From: Flavobacterium anhuiense | Lineage (GTDB): Bacteria > Bacteroidota > Bacteroidia > Flavobacteriales > Flavobacteriaceae | Assembly (NCBI RefSeq): GCF_004151235.1 | Contig: NZ_JUIV01000019.1 | Location: forward strand, 35,626-99,625 | DNA: 64,000 bases | Reading direction: 5' to 3' | Shown here: piece after piece, positions 17,007 to 25,398 of the stretch | How the letters are laid out: every line of letters starts with the position of its first letter | How positions within the stretch are numbered: the stretch's first letter is position 1 | The notes under the pieces: generated by a model | Databases searched by the model: none | Told to the model about the DNA's origin: nothing | Seen by the model: only the letters and a program-made list of their open reading frames with translations | Program-made: the position numbers and the translations under genes

Positions 17007-17215
17007 TTTGGTTTATTGTCACTGAAGTAAACGTCTTGATTGTGACTTTTATAGTTTGGATTTAGATTACATTCACAAGCAGGACAGTCGCGTAGGTAGT
17101 AGATTAATTATGGTTTTGGTAAATTTCATAAAAGTAAAATAAGTCTTTTCTTAATATTTAAAAATAAAGTTTATGTTTGTGAGAATTAAGTTATTTAACC
17201 ATATTGTTATAAAAC

Positions 17216-17617
17216 ATGTCAATAAATTTAAAAGTTGCAAGATTCATCGCAATGTTTTCTTTTCTATTAATCTTCGGGGTTCAAGAGAATGGGGTTCCAA
17301 TCATTGCTTTACTGCTGATTTATTTCTACCAATTTTTGCACGATCTTTTTAGTAGCGTGAGGTTTGGTATATTTTGGGAAGGGTTATCAATTATTCCTGT
17401 ATTTTTTCTGCTTATTTTGTTTTTAATAAGTAGGAATTATAAATTTCTCTTGGGTTGTTTTGTAGTGTTGTTGATTTATCTGGTTTACGTTACAGGACTT
17501 TTGAATAATTACCAGAACATACACAGTGCTTTTTTACTTCCTTTAACCGTGTTTGTAATATCATCAATTTACGTTATAGCAATAGTGAAAAAGCAAAAAC
17601 CAGATATCAAAGTTTAG
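17216..17617 (+). CDS. Integral membrane protein of unknown function
   Basis: A 133-residue very hydrophobic protein with about four membrane segments (around 8-22, 26-42, 56-74, 78-96, with a further one near 108-124). No enzymatic motif is seen. It ends with the basic tail KKQKPDIKV. It is followed after 63 bases by another small membrane protein on the same strand, and the two may be co-transcribed. I do not recognise the family. Confidence 0.6.
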   Translation: MSINLKVARFIAMFSFLLIFGVQENGVPIIALLLIYFYQFLHDLFSSVRFGIFWEGLSIIPVFFLLILFLISRNYKFLLGCFVVLLIYLVYVTGLLNNYQNIHSAFLLPLTVFVISSIYVIAIVKKQKPDIKV

Positions 17618-17680
17618 CTTTTTAAGATAAAGAATTTGGTTATTTTATAATGTTTAATGCTTTTTTTATAATCAAAATAC

Positions 17681-17887
17681 ATGAAAATGTTTACTAGAAA
17701 TTACCTTATTTTTTTAGCAATCTCTACTTTATTGCTCGTTTATTTTTACTTTGTTCAATATTTTTTTACTATTAATATTCACGATACTTATTACATGGTG
17801 AGTTATTTTTTTCCTGTTTTGCTAGTTTTAATAATAGGAACTATAATCTATATTTTTAAACTTCGAAAACAAAAACAGAACAATTAA
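17681..17887 (+). CDS. Small two-helix membrane protein with IHDTYY motif
   Basis: A 68-residue protein with two membrane helices (about 9-29 and 43-58) joined by FTINIHDTYYMVSYFF (29-44). IHDTYY-V-x-x-x-F resembles the HDTYFVVAHFH stretch of cytochrome oxidase subunit I, where the second and third histidines bind heme and copper. Those later histidines are absent here. The match may reflect a small family that shares this motif. Its function is unknown. It ends in a charged tail (RKQKQNN). Confidence 0.6.
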   Translation: MKMFTRNYLIFLAISTLLLVYFYFVQYFFTINIHDTYYMVSYFFPVLLVLIIGTIIYIFKLRKQKQNN

Positions 17888-17894
17888 TAAGATG

Positions 17895-17929
17895 AAAAAA
17901 AGAGCCTCAAAAAAATTTGCGGCTCTTTT
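17895..17929. terminator. Terminator between convergent genes
   Basis: The stem AAAAGAGCC/GGCTCTTTT with a mixed loop serves the small membrane genes and the M14 peptidase gene, which ends just downstream on the other strand. Confidence 0.8.
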
Positions 17930-17941
17930 AATAAAAAACAA

Positions 17942-19669
17942 CTAAAGCACTCGATAAACAGGATACTGCAAATGCGCTTTTTCATAATAAACAGAATGCT
18001 TATAAATCCAATCCAATTGTGCTTCGGCGCTTTTAGCAAATTCGCGATCGTTTTGTTTTTTAGCTTCTAATTCTGCTTTTAGCGATGGATTTTCTTTTAA
18101 AAGTTGTCCAGCAGTATCTTCAAAAATATATTCTGAGTAATGTTCTTTTTGCTGTAAAATTGGGTCGAAGAAATTCCAATTAAAGAATGAATCGACACCT
18201 TCTGGTTCAAAGGCTTCTAGAAGATATTTTACGCCTTTTTGGTTTGTTGGCACAATGTAATCTCCTTTGGCGAAAGCCATTTTAACGATTTTAGATGTTA
18301 CGGTTGTATTTCGATGTATGTAATGTCCTTCGTAAGCAGACGGAGCGGTTTTAAAATCGGCAATTTTGTAGCTTTCGACTTCTATAATCGTATCGTTTTT
18401 AATTGGTTTAAACAAGATATTATTGTTTTTCAAAAGCTCAATAATATTCCAATATCCTCTAGGAATAATATAAGCCGTAGGAATCACAACTTCTTTAACC
18501 GATTTAAATTCTTTGATGTACGGAACGTCTTTTTTGTACGGTTTCGTTCTGTCGTAATACAAACGATCTCCTGTTGTGGCATCGCTTTTTTTGTAGCCTG
18601 CTTCATAACCTAAAAACGAAAAAGTGGTTGCTTTTGTGCTATCCATTTCCCATTTTAAAGTGTATGATTTTTTAGGCTGATATTGTTCTAAATTCTTTCC
18701 CCTTAAATCTTTTATTTTTTGATAATTGGCGTCGGTAAAATCTAAAGTCGATTTCATGTATTCGTAGGTCATTTTTACACGTTCGGCATATTTTTTCAGC
18801 ATATGCGTTTCGACCACAAATCCAATCGTGTTAAACAATGAAGTATAACCCGTTGTATATCGCGGACTATCCACAAACTGCCCAAAACCTTTGTCAGGAG
18901 TATCTTTAAACGAATCGACATAAGGTGTCGTTTCAATTTTCTTTTTCTGAAGATCTTTTACCAAAGCAGGCATCATTTCGTTATTCATAAAATCGCCCAA
19001 AACCGTTCCCAGTTTGTTGTGCTGTGTCATGATGTACGTTAGTTTGTATTGATAATCAGAACCGTTGCTCACGTGATTATCAATAAAAACATCGGCATTT
19101 ATTTTTTGGAAAATCTCTACAAAACTTTTGGTATTTCTTGTATCCGATTTCATTAAATCACGATTCAAATCGTAGTTTCTTGCATTTCCTCTAAAACCAT
19201 AAATCTCTGGTCCGTCTTGGTTGGCGCGCGTTGTAGAATTTCGATTTAAAGCTCCGCCAATATTATAAACTGGAATCGTAACCAAAACGGTATTTTTTGG
19301 CGCTTTCATTTTTCCTGTTGCCAAATCTCTGTAGAATTGCATTGTAGCGTCTATTCCGTCTGGCTCTCCCGCATGGATTCCGTTATTTACAAACAATACC
19401 GCTTTGGTTTTCTGAATTTTATCAAAATCAAATTCCTTGTCAGGATTAAAAGTAATCATGTGCAGAGGTTCGCCAGAATCTGTCAATCCCATTTCTTTCA
19501 TTTGAATGGTTGGAAAATCATTGGCCAGCATCTTCCAATAAGCAATCGTTTCTTGATACGAAGCCGATTGGTTTCCGTTTCCTTTTTCAAAAAACGTATC
19601 GTATTTTTTATTGTTTTGTGCAGAAAGGGTTATGGTGAAAAGTGAAAAGAGAAATGTAAAAAGTTTCAT
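17942..19669 (-). CDS. M14-family zinc carboxypeptidase, secreted
   Basis: A 575-residue exported protein with a signal peptide (MKLFTFLFSLFTITLSAQ). The zinc site of the M14 family is visible: H99 and E102 in GIHAGEPDG, and H199 in IDNHVSNG. NARNYDLNRD (162-171) supplies the substrate-binding arginine and is typical. Around residue 300 there is ETHMLKKY. A longer frame extends 15 codons upstream but lacks a signal-peptide start, so the ATG giving MKLF is chosen. It should trim C-terminal residues from peptides or cell-wall peptides outside the cell. It is monocistronic and convergent with the small membrane gene. Confidence 0.9.
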   Translation of the reverse strand: MKLFTFLFSLFTITLSAQNNKKYDTFFEKGNGNQSASYQETIAYWKMLANDFPTIQMKEMGLTDSGEPLHMITFNPDKEFDFDKIQKTKAVLFVNNGIHAGEPDGIDATMQFYRDLATGKMKAPKNTVLVTIPVYNIGGALNRNSTTRANQDGPEIYGFRGNARNYDLNRDLMKSDTRNTKSFVEIFQKINADVFIDNHVSNGSDYQYKLTYIMTQHNKLGTVLGDFMNNEMMPALVKDLQKKKIETTPYVDSFKDTPDKGFGQFVDSPRYTTGYTSLFNTIGFVVETHMLKKYAERVKMTYEYMKSTLDFTDANYQKIKDLRGKNLEQYQPKKSYTLKWEMDSTKATTFSFLGYEAGYKKSDATTGDRLYYDRTKPYKKDVPYIKEFKSVKEVVIPTAYIIPRGYWNIIELLKNNNILFKPIKNDTIIEVESYKIADFKTAPSAYEGHYIHRNTTVTSKIVKMAFAKGDYIVPTNQKGVKYLLEAFEPEGVDSFFNWNFFDPILQQKEHYSEYIFEDTAGQLLKENPSLKAELEAKKQNDREFAKSAEAQLDWIYKHSVYYEKAHLQYPVYRVL

Positions 19670-19751
19670 GGTTTTGGGTTTAATAGGAATCAAATATAAA
19701 GTTTTTTGTTTCAAGTTTAAGGTTTCAAGTTGATATGCTTTTGGGTTAATG

Positions 19752-19851
19752 GTTTCACGCAGATTTTCCAGATTTTAGCAGATTTATTTGATTTTTATGC
19801 TAGAGAAATCTGTTTAAATCTGCCTAAATCTTTTTTAAATCTGCGTGAAAC
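19752..19851. repeat. Long imperfect hairpin, GTTTCACGCAGATTT family
   Basis: The left arm GTTTCACGCAGATTTTC pairs with the right arm AAATCTGCGTGAAAC. Internal GCAGATTT and AAATCTG copies extend the symmetry over 100 bases. It lies between the divergent M14 and helicase genes. Related sequences with AAATCTG or CAGATTAAA occur at 28553-28609. Confidence 0.7.
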
Positions 19852-19895
19852 AAAACTTTTACATTAACCAACATGAAACCTGAAACAAGAAAAAC

Positions 19896-19922
19896 TTGAA
19901 ACAACTTTTTTCCCTACTTTTG
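19896..19922 (+). promoter_or_regulatory. Helicase promoter, TTG-N16-TACTTTTG
   Basis: TTG followed after 16 bases by a perfect TAnnTTTG box. The box ends four bases before the helicase ATG, the same spacing as at pyrE. Confidence 0.6.
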
Positions 19923-19926
19923 CAGC

Positions 19927-21288
19927 ATGAAAAAACACCATTCCAACGATATACTTTCGAATTTAGGGATTCAGAATCTTAACGAAATGCAGGAAACTGC
20001 TCATGACGTTATTCTGAACGATAACAACGTTTTATTGCTTTCTCCAACAGGATCTGGAAAAACATTAGCGTTTTTGCTTCCAATTTTAGAATTATTGCAG
20101 CCAGAAATCTTATCAGTTCAATGTTTGATTTTAGTTCCGTCTCGAGAATTAGGACTTCAGATTGAACAGGTTTGGAAGAAGATGGGAACGCAGTACAAAG
20201 TGAATATTTGTTACGGCGGACATTCGATTGAAACGGAAATGAAAAACTTAAGCAATCCGCCAGCGGTTTTAATTGGAACGCCTGGAAGAATTGCCGATCA
20301 TATTGACAGAGATACTTTTAGAACCGATAAAATTCAGACTTTAATTTTAGATGAGTTTGATAAATCGCTTCAATTAGGGTTTCATGAGCAGATGTCTTTT
20401 ATTATTGGAAGATTGGCTAAAGTCAATAAAAGAGTTTTGGTTTCGGCAACTTCAGATATTGAAATTCCGAAATATACGCGCGTTGTAAATCCGACTGTTT
20501 TAGATTTTATTCCAGAGGAAGAAGAAAAGACAAATCTTTCAATGAAAATGGTGATTTCGCCAGCCAAAGATAAACTGCAGAGTTTGTTCAATTTGATTTG
20601 CTCGCTGAAATCAGAATCAGCAATTATTTTCTGTAATCATCGCGATGCTGCAGAACGCATTAGCGATACTTTAAACGAAAAAGGAATCTATTCGGTGTAC
20701 TATCATGGCGGAATGGATCAGGAAGAGCGTGAGAGAGCTCTAATTCAGTTTAGAAACGGAAGTGTGACGTATCTAGTAACAACAGATTTGGCTGCTAGAG
20801 GTTTGGATATTCCTGAAATGAAACATGTTATTCATTATCATCTTCCGTTAAAAGAAGACGAGTTTACGCATCGTAACGGACGTACAGCGCGTATGCAAGC
20901 AACGGGAACAGCTTATGTTATAATTCACGAAAGTGAAAAACAATTGGATTACATTGATTACGAAATGGAGGTTTTTGATGTGGAAGGAAAAGTTTCGCTT
21001 CCAAGTCCGCCTAAGTTTCAGACTATTTACATCAGTGGGGGAAAGAAAACAAAACTGAACAAATTTGATATCGTTGGATTCTTTTCTCAAAAAGGGAAAC
21101 TAGAAAAAGACGATTTAGGTCTGATTGAAGTGAAAGATTTTGTTTCGTTTGCAGCCGTGAAATACAATAAAGTAAAGGATCTTCTGAAAAACATCAAAGA
21201 CGAGAAGATGAAAGGCAAGAAGTTTAAAATTGAAGTTGCCCGAAATGTCATCAAGAAAGAAGAAGACGAGAAGAGAGGGAAGTACTGA
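19927..21288 (+). CDS. DEAD-box RNA helicase with DbpA-like RNA-binding domain
   Basis: A 453-residue helicase. Motifs in order are: PTGSGKT (40-46), PSRELGLQ, GTPGR, DEFD (142-145, in place of DEAD), SATS (173-176), then the second domain with IIFCNHRDAAERI, TDLAARGLDIP and HRNGRTAR. Residues of about 380-450 match the DbpA/CsdA RNA-binding domain (KGKLEKDDLGLIEVKDFVS, KGKKFKIEVARN). In E. coli DbpA unwinds 23S rRNA during large-subunit assembly, so a ribosome-assembly role is likely. The changed motif II (DEFD) keeps the acidic residues needed for ATP hydrolysis. The promoter lies four bases before the ATG, suggesting a leaderless mRNA. Confidence 0.95.
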   Translation: MKKHHSNDILSNLGIQNLNEMQETAHDVILNDNNVLLLSPTGSGKTLAFLLPILELLQPEILSVQCLILVPSRELGLQIEQVWKKMGTQYKVNICYGGHSIETEMKNLSNPPAVLIGTPGRIADHIDRDTFRTDKIQTLILDEFDKSLQLGFHEQMSFIIGRLAKVNKRVLVSATSDIEIPKYTRVVNPTVLDFIPEEEEKTNLSMKMVISPAKDKLQSLFNLICSLKSESAIIFCNHRDAAERISDTLNEKGIYSVYYHGGMDQEERERALIQFRNGSVTYLVTTDLAARGLDIPEMKHVIHYHLPLKEDEFTHRNGRTARMQATGTAYVIIHESEKQLDYIDYEMEVFDVEGKVSLPSPPKFQTIYISGGKKTKLNKFDIVGFFSQKGKLEKDDLGLIEVKDFVSFAAVKYNKVKDLLKNIKDEKMKGKKFKIEVARNVIKKEEDEKRGKY

Positions 21289-21509
21289 TTCTGGATACTT
21301 AGAGGAAAGATGCAAGAAGCAAGGTGTAGATATTAAGAATTGGAATTTAGTAGTTGAGTTTTTTAATGTTTATATTATTGTATTTCAGTAGTTTATAATT
21401 TAGTGATTAAGTTTTACAATTTTATGTTAAAAAAATAATGATTTGATAGGTGTTTTTTCAATAATTCTATGTTTTTTTGCTACAGTAAAATTGTAACCCC
21501 AAATTCAGT

Positions 21510-21956
21510 ATGAAAAACATTATTACCCTTGCAGCTATGTTATTTAGCTTTGTTTCGTTTGCACAAGTAAAGGTTCTTGAAACTGTTCCTGTTGAGAAAT
21601 TAGGGAAAGTAAATAACAATTACATCCAAAAAATTGGAGATGAGTACACGGTGTATTACACAATTATCCAAAGCGATGAGGATTCTTCTAACTTAAGAAA
21701 GTTCTCATTCAAAAACATCGATAATGCATACAACAATCTTTATAACATTATCGTAGGAGGATTTACTGCAACGCCTTTGTATGATATCAAATTAGAATTG
21801 CCAAACAATTACATTTGGTTGCACTACACAGGAAACGTAGTTCCAGACAAAGCAACTGTACAATTTATGGTTTCTAGCAAAGAAAGAGATGCTGATACAA
21901 ATAACGTTTCTGAGCCTTTCGTAAAAGATCAAATCAATAAATTATTCCAAAAGTAA
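21510..21956 (+). CDS. Secreted protein of unknown function, 148 residues
   Basis: The signal peptide MKNIITLAAMLFSFVSFAQ is followed by about 130 mostly beta-strand residues. I see no cysteine pair, metal motif or catalytic triad. It contains NNYIQKIGDEYTVYYTIIQ and LPNNYIWLHYTGN segments. A short periplasmic protein of unknown role is the most that can be said. It is monocistronic with its own terminator. The start codon follows a short A/T-rich leader without a clear ribosome-binding site, which is normal for this phylum. Confidence 0.7.
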   Translation: MKNIITLAAMLFSFVSFAQVKVLETVPVEKLGKVNNNYIQKIGDEYTVYYTIIQSDEDSSNLRKFSFKNIDNAYNNLYNIIVGGFTATPLYDIKLELPNNYIWLHYTGNVVPDKATVQFMVSSKERDADTNNVSEPFVKDQINKLFQK

Positions 21957-21978
21957 TTTTCTGCGAGAAATAAATATT

Positions 21979-22014
21979 AAAAAGCCCGTTCAGTTTTATG
22001 AACGGGCTTTTTTT
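21979..22014 (+). terminator. Intrinsic terminator
   Basis: The stem AAAAAGCCCGTTC/GAACGGGCTTTTT (apical loop AGTTTTAT) is followed by T-rich sequence. Confidence 0.9.
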
Positions 22015-22069
22015 ATGTTTCAAATTTTCAGGTTTCAGGTTTCAAGTTTAATAAACTTTATCTTTAATT

Positions 22070-22188
22070 TTAACGCAAAGTGCGCCAAGTTTTTTATTTA
22101 TGAAATCTTTTTAAAGTGCAAAGTTCGCAAAGCTTTGTGAATAAAACTTTGCGAACTTTGCGTAAATCATTGCGCGCTTTGCGGTTAA
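22070..22188. repeat. Long imperfect hairpin, CGCAAAGTTCGCAAAG family
   Basis: An outer arm TTAACGCAAAGTGCGC pairs with GCGCGCTTTGCGGTTAA, and inner copies of CAAAGTTCGCAAAG face AACTTTGCGAACTTTGCG. It fills the intergenic space between convergent genes and adjoins a TTAG-type repeat (22202-22225). Partial copies occur at 10689-10745 and 23362-23400. Confidence 0.72.
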
Positions 22189-22229
22189 GTCAAAAACTAA
22201 GCAGCTTAGTATCTTAGCAACTTAAAAAA

Positions 22230-22808
22230 TTATATCTTCTTAACGTATTGCGTAATAATCACAATCTGCTGTCCGTCTACTTTTCCTTCAATGTATTCAG
22301 CGTTTTCGTGGTCTAGACGAATGTTTCTCACAGCAGTTCCTTGTTTGGCAACCATGCTTGATCCTTTTACTTTAAGATCTTTGATTAAAACAACCGAATC
22401 TCCGTGCTGTAAAATCACGCCATTACTGTCTTTGTGAACTAATTTATTTTCGTCATCTTCGCCTTCTCCTGTTGCTTTTGCCCATTCTAGCGTTTCGTCG
22501 TCTAGGTACATCATGTCAAGCAATTCTTGCGGCCATCCTGCAGCGCGCATACGGCTAAGCATTCTCCAAGCTACAACTTGAACAGGAATATTTTCGTTCC
22601 ACATGCTGTCGTTAAGGCATCTCCAGTGATTTAAATCTACATTGTCTGGATTTTCAATTTGGTCAATGCAAGTGTTACAGGCTAATATTGCTTCATCAAT
22701 TCCACCTTTTCTAGTAGGAAGGACTTGATAAACTTTTAAATTCTCTTCATTACCGCAAAGTTCGCATTTTGACCCGCTCCGTTTGCTTAATTCTCTCTCG
22801 ATACTCAT
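22230..22808 (-). CDS. PhnA/YjdM-type zinc-ribbon protein
   Basis: A 192-residue protein whose N-terminus carries a zinc ribbon with C15, C18, C44 and C47. The C-terminal half has the PhnA domain (GDSVVLIKDLKVKGSS, KQGTAVRNIRL). An unusual middle insert of about 60 residues is rich in tryptophan and acidic residues, making it longer than the ~110-residue E. coli protein. Despite the name, this family is not the phosphonoacetate hydrolase and its role is not known. Here it stands alone with no phosphonate genes, so no phosphonate role is assigned. Confidence 0.85.
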   Translation of the reverse strand: MSIERELSKRSGSKCELCGNEENLKVYQVLPTRKGGIDEAILACNTCIDQIENPDNVDLNHWRCLNDSMWNENIPVQVVAWRMLSRMRAAGWPQELLDMMYLDDETLEWAKATGEGEDDENKLVHKDSNGVILQHGDSVVLIKDLKVKGSSMVAKQGTAVRNIRLDHENAEYIEGKVDGQQIVIITQYVKKI

Positions 22809-22887
22809 TGTTTGGTGTTTGTTTTAAAAATGCGAAATTACTTATAATTTGCTTCGCTGGCAAGTTTATGGTTTGTTGTTTGTTGTG

Positions 22888-23346
22888 TTATTTTTTTATC
22901 CTTACCGCATCTGGAACCAGCATCTCATATTCGCCACCATGACGCAATACATCGCGTACAATGCTCGAACTGATAAATGAAGTGCTTGCAGCTGTAAGCA
23001 AGAAAACGGTTTCTATTTTAGACAGTTTTCTATTGGTGTGTGCAATCGCTTTTTCGAATTCGAAATCGGCTGGGTTACGAAGACCTCTTAGAATGAAATT
23101 GGCTTTTTCTTTTTTCGCCAAATCAATCGTTAAGCCTTCGTAAGTGATAACCGAAACTTTTGGTTCGTCTTTGAAGGTTTCTTCTATAAAGCGTTTTCTT
23201 TCTTCTAATGAAAACATGTATTTTTTTTCGGCATTGACCCCAATAGCAATCACAATTTCGTCAAATAAAGGAATTCCTCTTTTGATAATGTCTTCGTGTC
23301 CTAAAGTAATTGGGTCAAATGATCCTGGGAATATGGCTTTTCGCAT
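22888..23346 (-). CDS. coaD: Pantetheine-phosphate adenylyltransferase
   Basis: A 152-residue nucleotidyltransferase with the TxGH-type motif TLGH (14-17, in GSFDPITLGH) and the second ATP motif SSSIVRDV near residue 126. Length and both motifs match CoaD, which adenylylates 4'-phosphopantetheine in coenzyme A synthesis. It is separated by repeat-rich sequence from ddl, which lies upstream on the same strand, and from phnA, which follows it. Confidence 0.96.
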   Translation of the reverse strand: MRKAIFPGSFDPITLGHEDIIKRGIPLFDEIVIAIGVNAEKKYMFSLEERKRFIEETFKDEPKVSVITYEGLTIDLAKKEKANFILRGLRNPADFEFEKAIAHTNRKLSKIETVFLLTAASTSFISSSIVRDVLRHGGEYEMLVPDAVRIKK

Positions 23347-23455
23347 TTTTTTTCTTTTTTAAGGTTCAAAGCTACAAAGGCACAAAGGCGCAAAGTATTT
23401 TGATGACTTAGATTTCGTTCAGTCTGAGAGTTATGTTATAAAAAATAAGGTTCTG

Positions 23456-23493
23456 AAATCTTAGTAACTTAGAATCTCAGAACCTTAGTATCT
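23456..23493. repeat. TTAG-type degenerate 10-mer repeat at the ddl 3' end
   Basis: Units such as TTAGTAACTTAGAATCTCAG and AACCTTAGTATCTT directly adjoin the ddl stop codon. They belong to the family also seen at 12039, 22202 and 45350. Confidence 0.65.
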
Positions 23494-24465
23494 TTAAGCT
23501 AAAGCTAACTCAATTGCATTTGTAAATAAATCTTCTAGAGAAATTCCTGCAGCTTTTGCTTGTTGCGGAATCAAACTTTCTGTTGTTAAACCTGGAATGG
23601 TGTTCATTTCAAGCATGTGCGGTTCACCGTTTACAATGATGAATTCGCTTCTTGAGAAACCTCTCATTTTTAAAACTTCGTAAGCGCGTTTTGCAGTTTC
23701 TGACACTTTTTTAGTCAATTCGTCAGAGATTCTTGCAGGCGTGATTTCTTGCGATTTTCCTTCGTATTTGGCTTCATAATCGAAGAAATCGTTGTCTGAT
23801 ACAATTTCTGTAATTGGTAAAACGATAATTTCGCCTTTGTAATTGATAACTCCCACAGAAACTTCAGTTCCGTCAAGGAAGCTTTCAATGATGATTTCGT
23901 TATCTTCTTTATATGCCACTTCAATTGCAATTGGCAATTCAGCTTCGGTTTTTACTTTTGAGATTCCGAAACTTGAACCTGCTTTGTTTGGTTTTACGAA
24001 ACAAGGAAGTCCAACTTTTTTAACGATTTCGGCAGTATTGATTTCGTCTCCTTTGTTCAAGTAATAAGAAATTGCTGTTTTGATTCCGTATGGTTTTAAA
24101 ACCGACAATAAATCTCTTTTATTGAATGTTAAAGCCGATTGGTAATAATCGCAAGAAGATTGTGGCAGACCGATTAATTCGAAATAAGCTTGCATTAAAC
24201 CGTCTTCGCCTGGAGTTCCATGAATGGCGTTGAAAACACAGTCAAATGTGATTTTTTCACCGTTTACTGTAACTGAAAAATCATTTCTATCAATTGGAAA
24301 TTCGGCATCATTTTGGTCAACATACACCCATTTTTCTTTGAAAATGTGAATACGGAATCCGTTGTATTTTGTTTTGTCAAGATATTGATACACGACGTTC
24401 CCGCTAATTAATGATATTTTGTATTCGCTGGAATAGCCGCCCATGATGATGGCAATGTTTTTCAT
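23494..24465 (-). CDS. ddl: D-alanine--D-alanine ligase
   Basis: A 323-residue ATP-grasp enzyme starting MKNIAIIMGGYSSEYKIS. The N-terminal serine/glutamate part, the ATP-binding region FVKPNKAGSSFGISKV, and the C-terminal EMNTIPGLT with magnesium ligands are all present. It joins two D-alanines for the peptidoglycan stem peptide. A longer frame adds ten lysine-rich residues upstream; the shorter start is preferred because it matches the usual family start. Upstream lies a 315-base region with two different dispersed repeats. Confidence 0.95.
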   Translation of the reverse strand: MKNIAIIMGGYSSEYKISLISGNVVYQYLDKTKYNGFRIHIFKEKWVYVDQNDAEFPIDRNDFSVTVNGEKITFDCVFNAIHGTPGEDGLMQAYFELIGLPQSSCDYYQSALTFNKRDLLSVLKPYGIKTAISYYLNKGDEINTAEIVKKVGLPCFVKPNKAGSSFGISKVKTEAELPIAIEVAYKEDNEIIIESFLDGTEVSVGVINYKGEIIVLPITEIVSDNDFFDYEAKYEGKSQEITPARISDELTKKVSETAKRAYEVLKMRGFSRSEFIIVNGEPHMLEMNTIPGLTTESLIPQQAKAAGISLEDLFTNAIELALA

Positions 24466-24584
24466 GTTTTTATTTTGGATTTTAATTTGTTTCAAGTTTT
24501 GATGAAAATCGCTTAAATCTGTTTTGAAACTTTAATTTGATATATGATTTTTTAATAAATAACGTTCTTATGAAACCAAGTGTC

Positions 24585-24665
24585 TTAGCCCTGATAGAAG
24601 CGGCATCCTTTTGTGCCGGGGTTCGGCGCAAAAGATACAGCGGATAGCAGGAAACAGCTCCTGAA
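24585..24665 (+). repeat. GATAGAAGC...GCGGATAGC structured repeat (copy 3, full)
   Basis: The fullest copy in the window: AGCCCTGATAGAAGCGGCAT, a GC-rich hairpin (CTTTTGTGCCGGGG/TTCGGCGCAAAAG), then GATACAGCGGATAGCAGGAA and ACAGCTCCTGAAAA. Unlike copies 1 and 2 it is not 3' of a co-oriented gene. Confidence 0.75.
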
Positions 24666-24669
24666 AATT

Positions 24670-24695
24670 ATCCTTCGACTTCGCTTAGGATGACA
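24670..24695. repeat. Dispersed ATCCTTCGACTTCGCTTAGG repeat
   Basis: A short imperfect palindrome (ATCCTTCGACTTCGCTTAGG followed by ATGACA) of a type scattered in many bacterial genomes. It directly follows the structured repeat. Confidence 0.6.
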
Positions 24696-24736
24696 ATCAT
24701 GGCACTTTCTTGTTTTAAACAAAATTATCATTTTTT

Positions 24737-24760
24737 TTGAAACGAAATACTTTATCTTTG
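24737..24760 (+). promoter_or_regulatory. PASTA gene promoter with TATCTTTG box
   Basis: A perfect TAnnTTTG -7 box (TATCTTTG) lies 20 bases before the PASTA-gene ATG. A TTG lies 13 bases further upstream; that spacing is short. Confidence 0.6.
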
Positions 24761-24780
24761 TCGCTATTAAAAATAAATTT

Positions 24781-25398
24781 ATGAGTTTACGTCAGTATTT
24801 AACAAGCCGAGTTTTTTTCTTGCAATTGCTTGCTGCGGCAGCAATTATTGCGCTTATTGGTTATTTATTTATGCATTGGTTGACTTTTACAACTGATCAC
24901 GGACACGAAATTGCTGTTCCGAATTTGTCTAAATTGACTGAAGAACAAGTTGAAGAAAAATTGGATGAACTAGATTTAGATTACGTTCTATTGGATAGTG
25001 TTGATTACAGAAGTGAATTCCCAAAATATAGCGTTGTAGAGCAAGATCCGTTGCCTGGAACAAAGGTTAAAGTGGGTAGAAAAATTTATATTAAGATTAA
25101 TGCGTCTGGTTTTTCGTCTGTAAAAATTCCAGATTTAATCGAGAAAACATATCGTGAAGCTGTACCAACGTTAAAAGCGTTAGGTCTTGAACCAGGAACG
25201 ATTACATATATTCCAAATCTTGGAAAAGATATGGTTTTGGAAATGCGTTTGAAAGGAAGAAACTTAAAAGTAGGAGATCGCGTGCTTAAAGCTTCTAAAA
25301 TTGATTTGGTTTTAGGAGACGGAAAAGCAAGTTATGTAGATGATAGTCAGGCAGACAGTACTGCAGTGCCTGTAGAAACCCCAGCAGATGAACAATAA
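24781..25398 (+). CDS. PASTA-domain membrane protein
   Basis: A 205-residue protein with one N-terminal membrane helix (about 15-33, LQLLAAAAIIALIGYLFMHWL) and two to three PASTA domains outside: VPNLSKLTEEQVEEKL, VEQDPLPGTKVKVGRKIYI, IPDLIEKTYREAVPTLKALG. PASTA domains bind unlinked peptidoglycan. There is no kinase domain, in contrast to PknB-type sensors. The gene overlaps the next by 11 bases and so is translationally linked to the RluD-like synthase. ddl diverges upstream, which fits a cell-wall theme. Confidence 0.9.
   Translation: MSLRQYLTSRVFFLQLLAAAAIIALIGYLFMHWLTFTTDHGHEIAVPNLSKLTEEQVEEKLDELDLDYVLLDSVDYRSEFPKYSVVEQDPLPGTKVKVGRKIYIKINASGFSSVKIPDLIEKTYREAVPTLKALGLEPGTITYIPNLGKDMVLEMRLKGRNLKVGDRVLKASKIDLVLGDGKASYVDDSQADSTAVPVETPADEQ

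Larger units (their letters stand above)
24466..24780. other. Intergenic region between ddl and the PASTA gene, 315 bases
   Basis: Divergent region with no gene seen. It holds one GATAGAAGC/GCGGATAGC element (24585-24665), then a short palindromic ATCCTTCGACTTCGCTTAGG-type repeat, and at the right end the promoter of the PASTA gene. Confidence 0.7.

Noticed and set aside
18239..18613. A 124-residue frame antisense to the M14 peptidase
   Set aside because: Phe/Arg-rich composition follows from reading the complement of Lys/Asp codons; the sense frame has the full zinc motif.
22230..22808. Phosphonoacetate hydrolase role for the PhnA-like protein
   Set aside because: The name is historical; no phosphonate genes are near and the zinc-ribbon family is not that enzyme.
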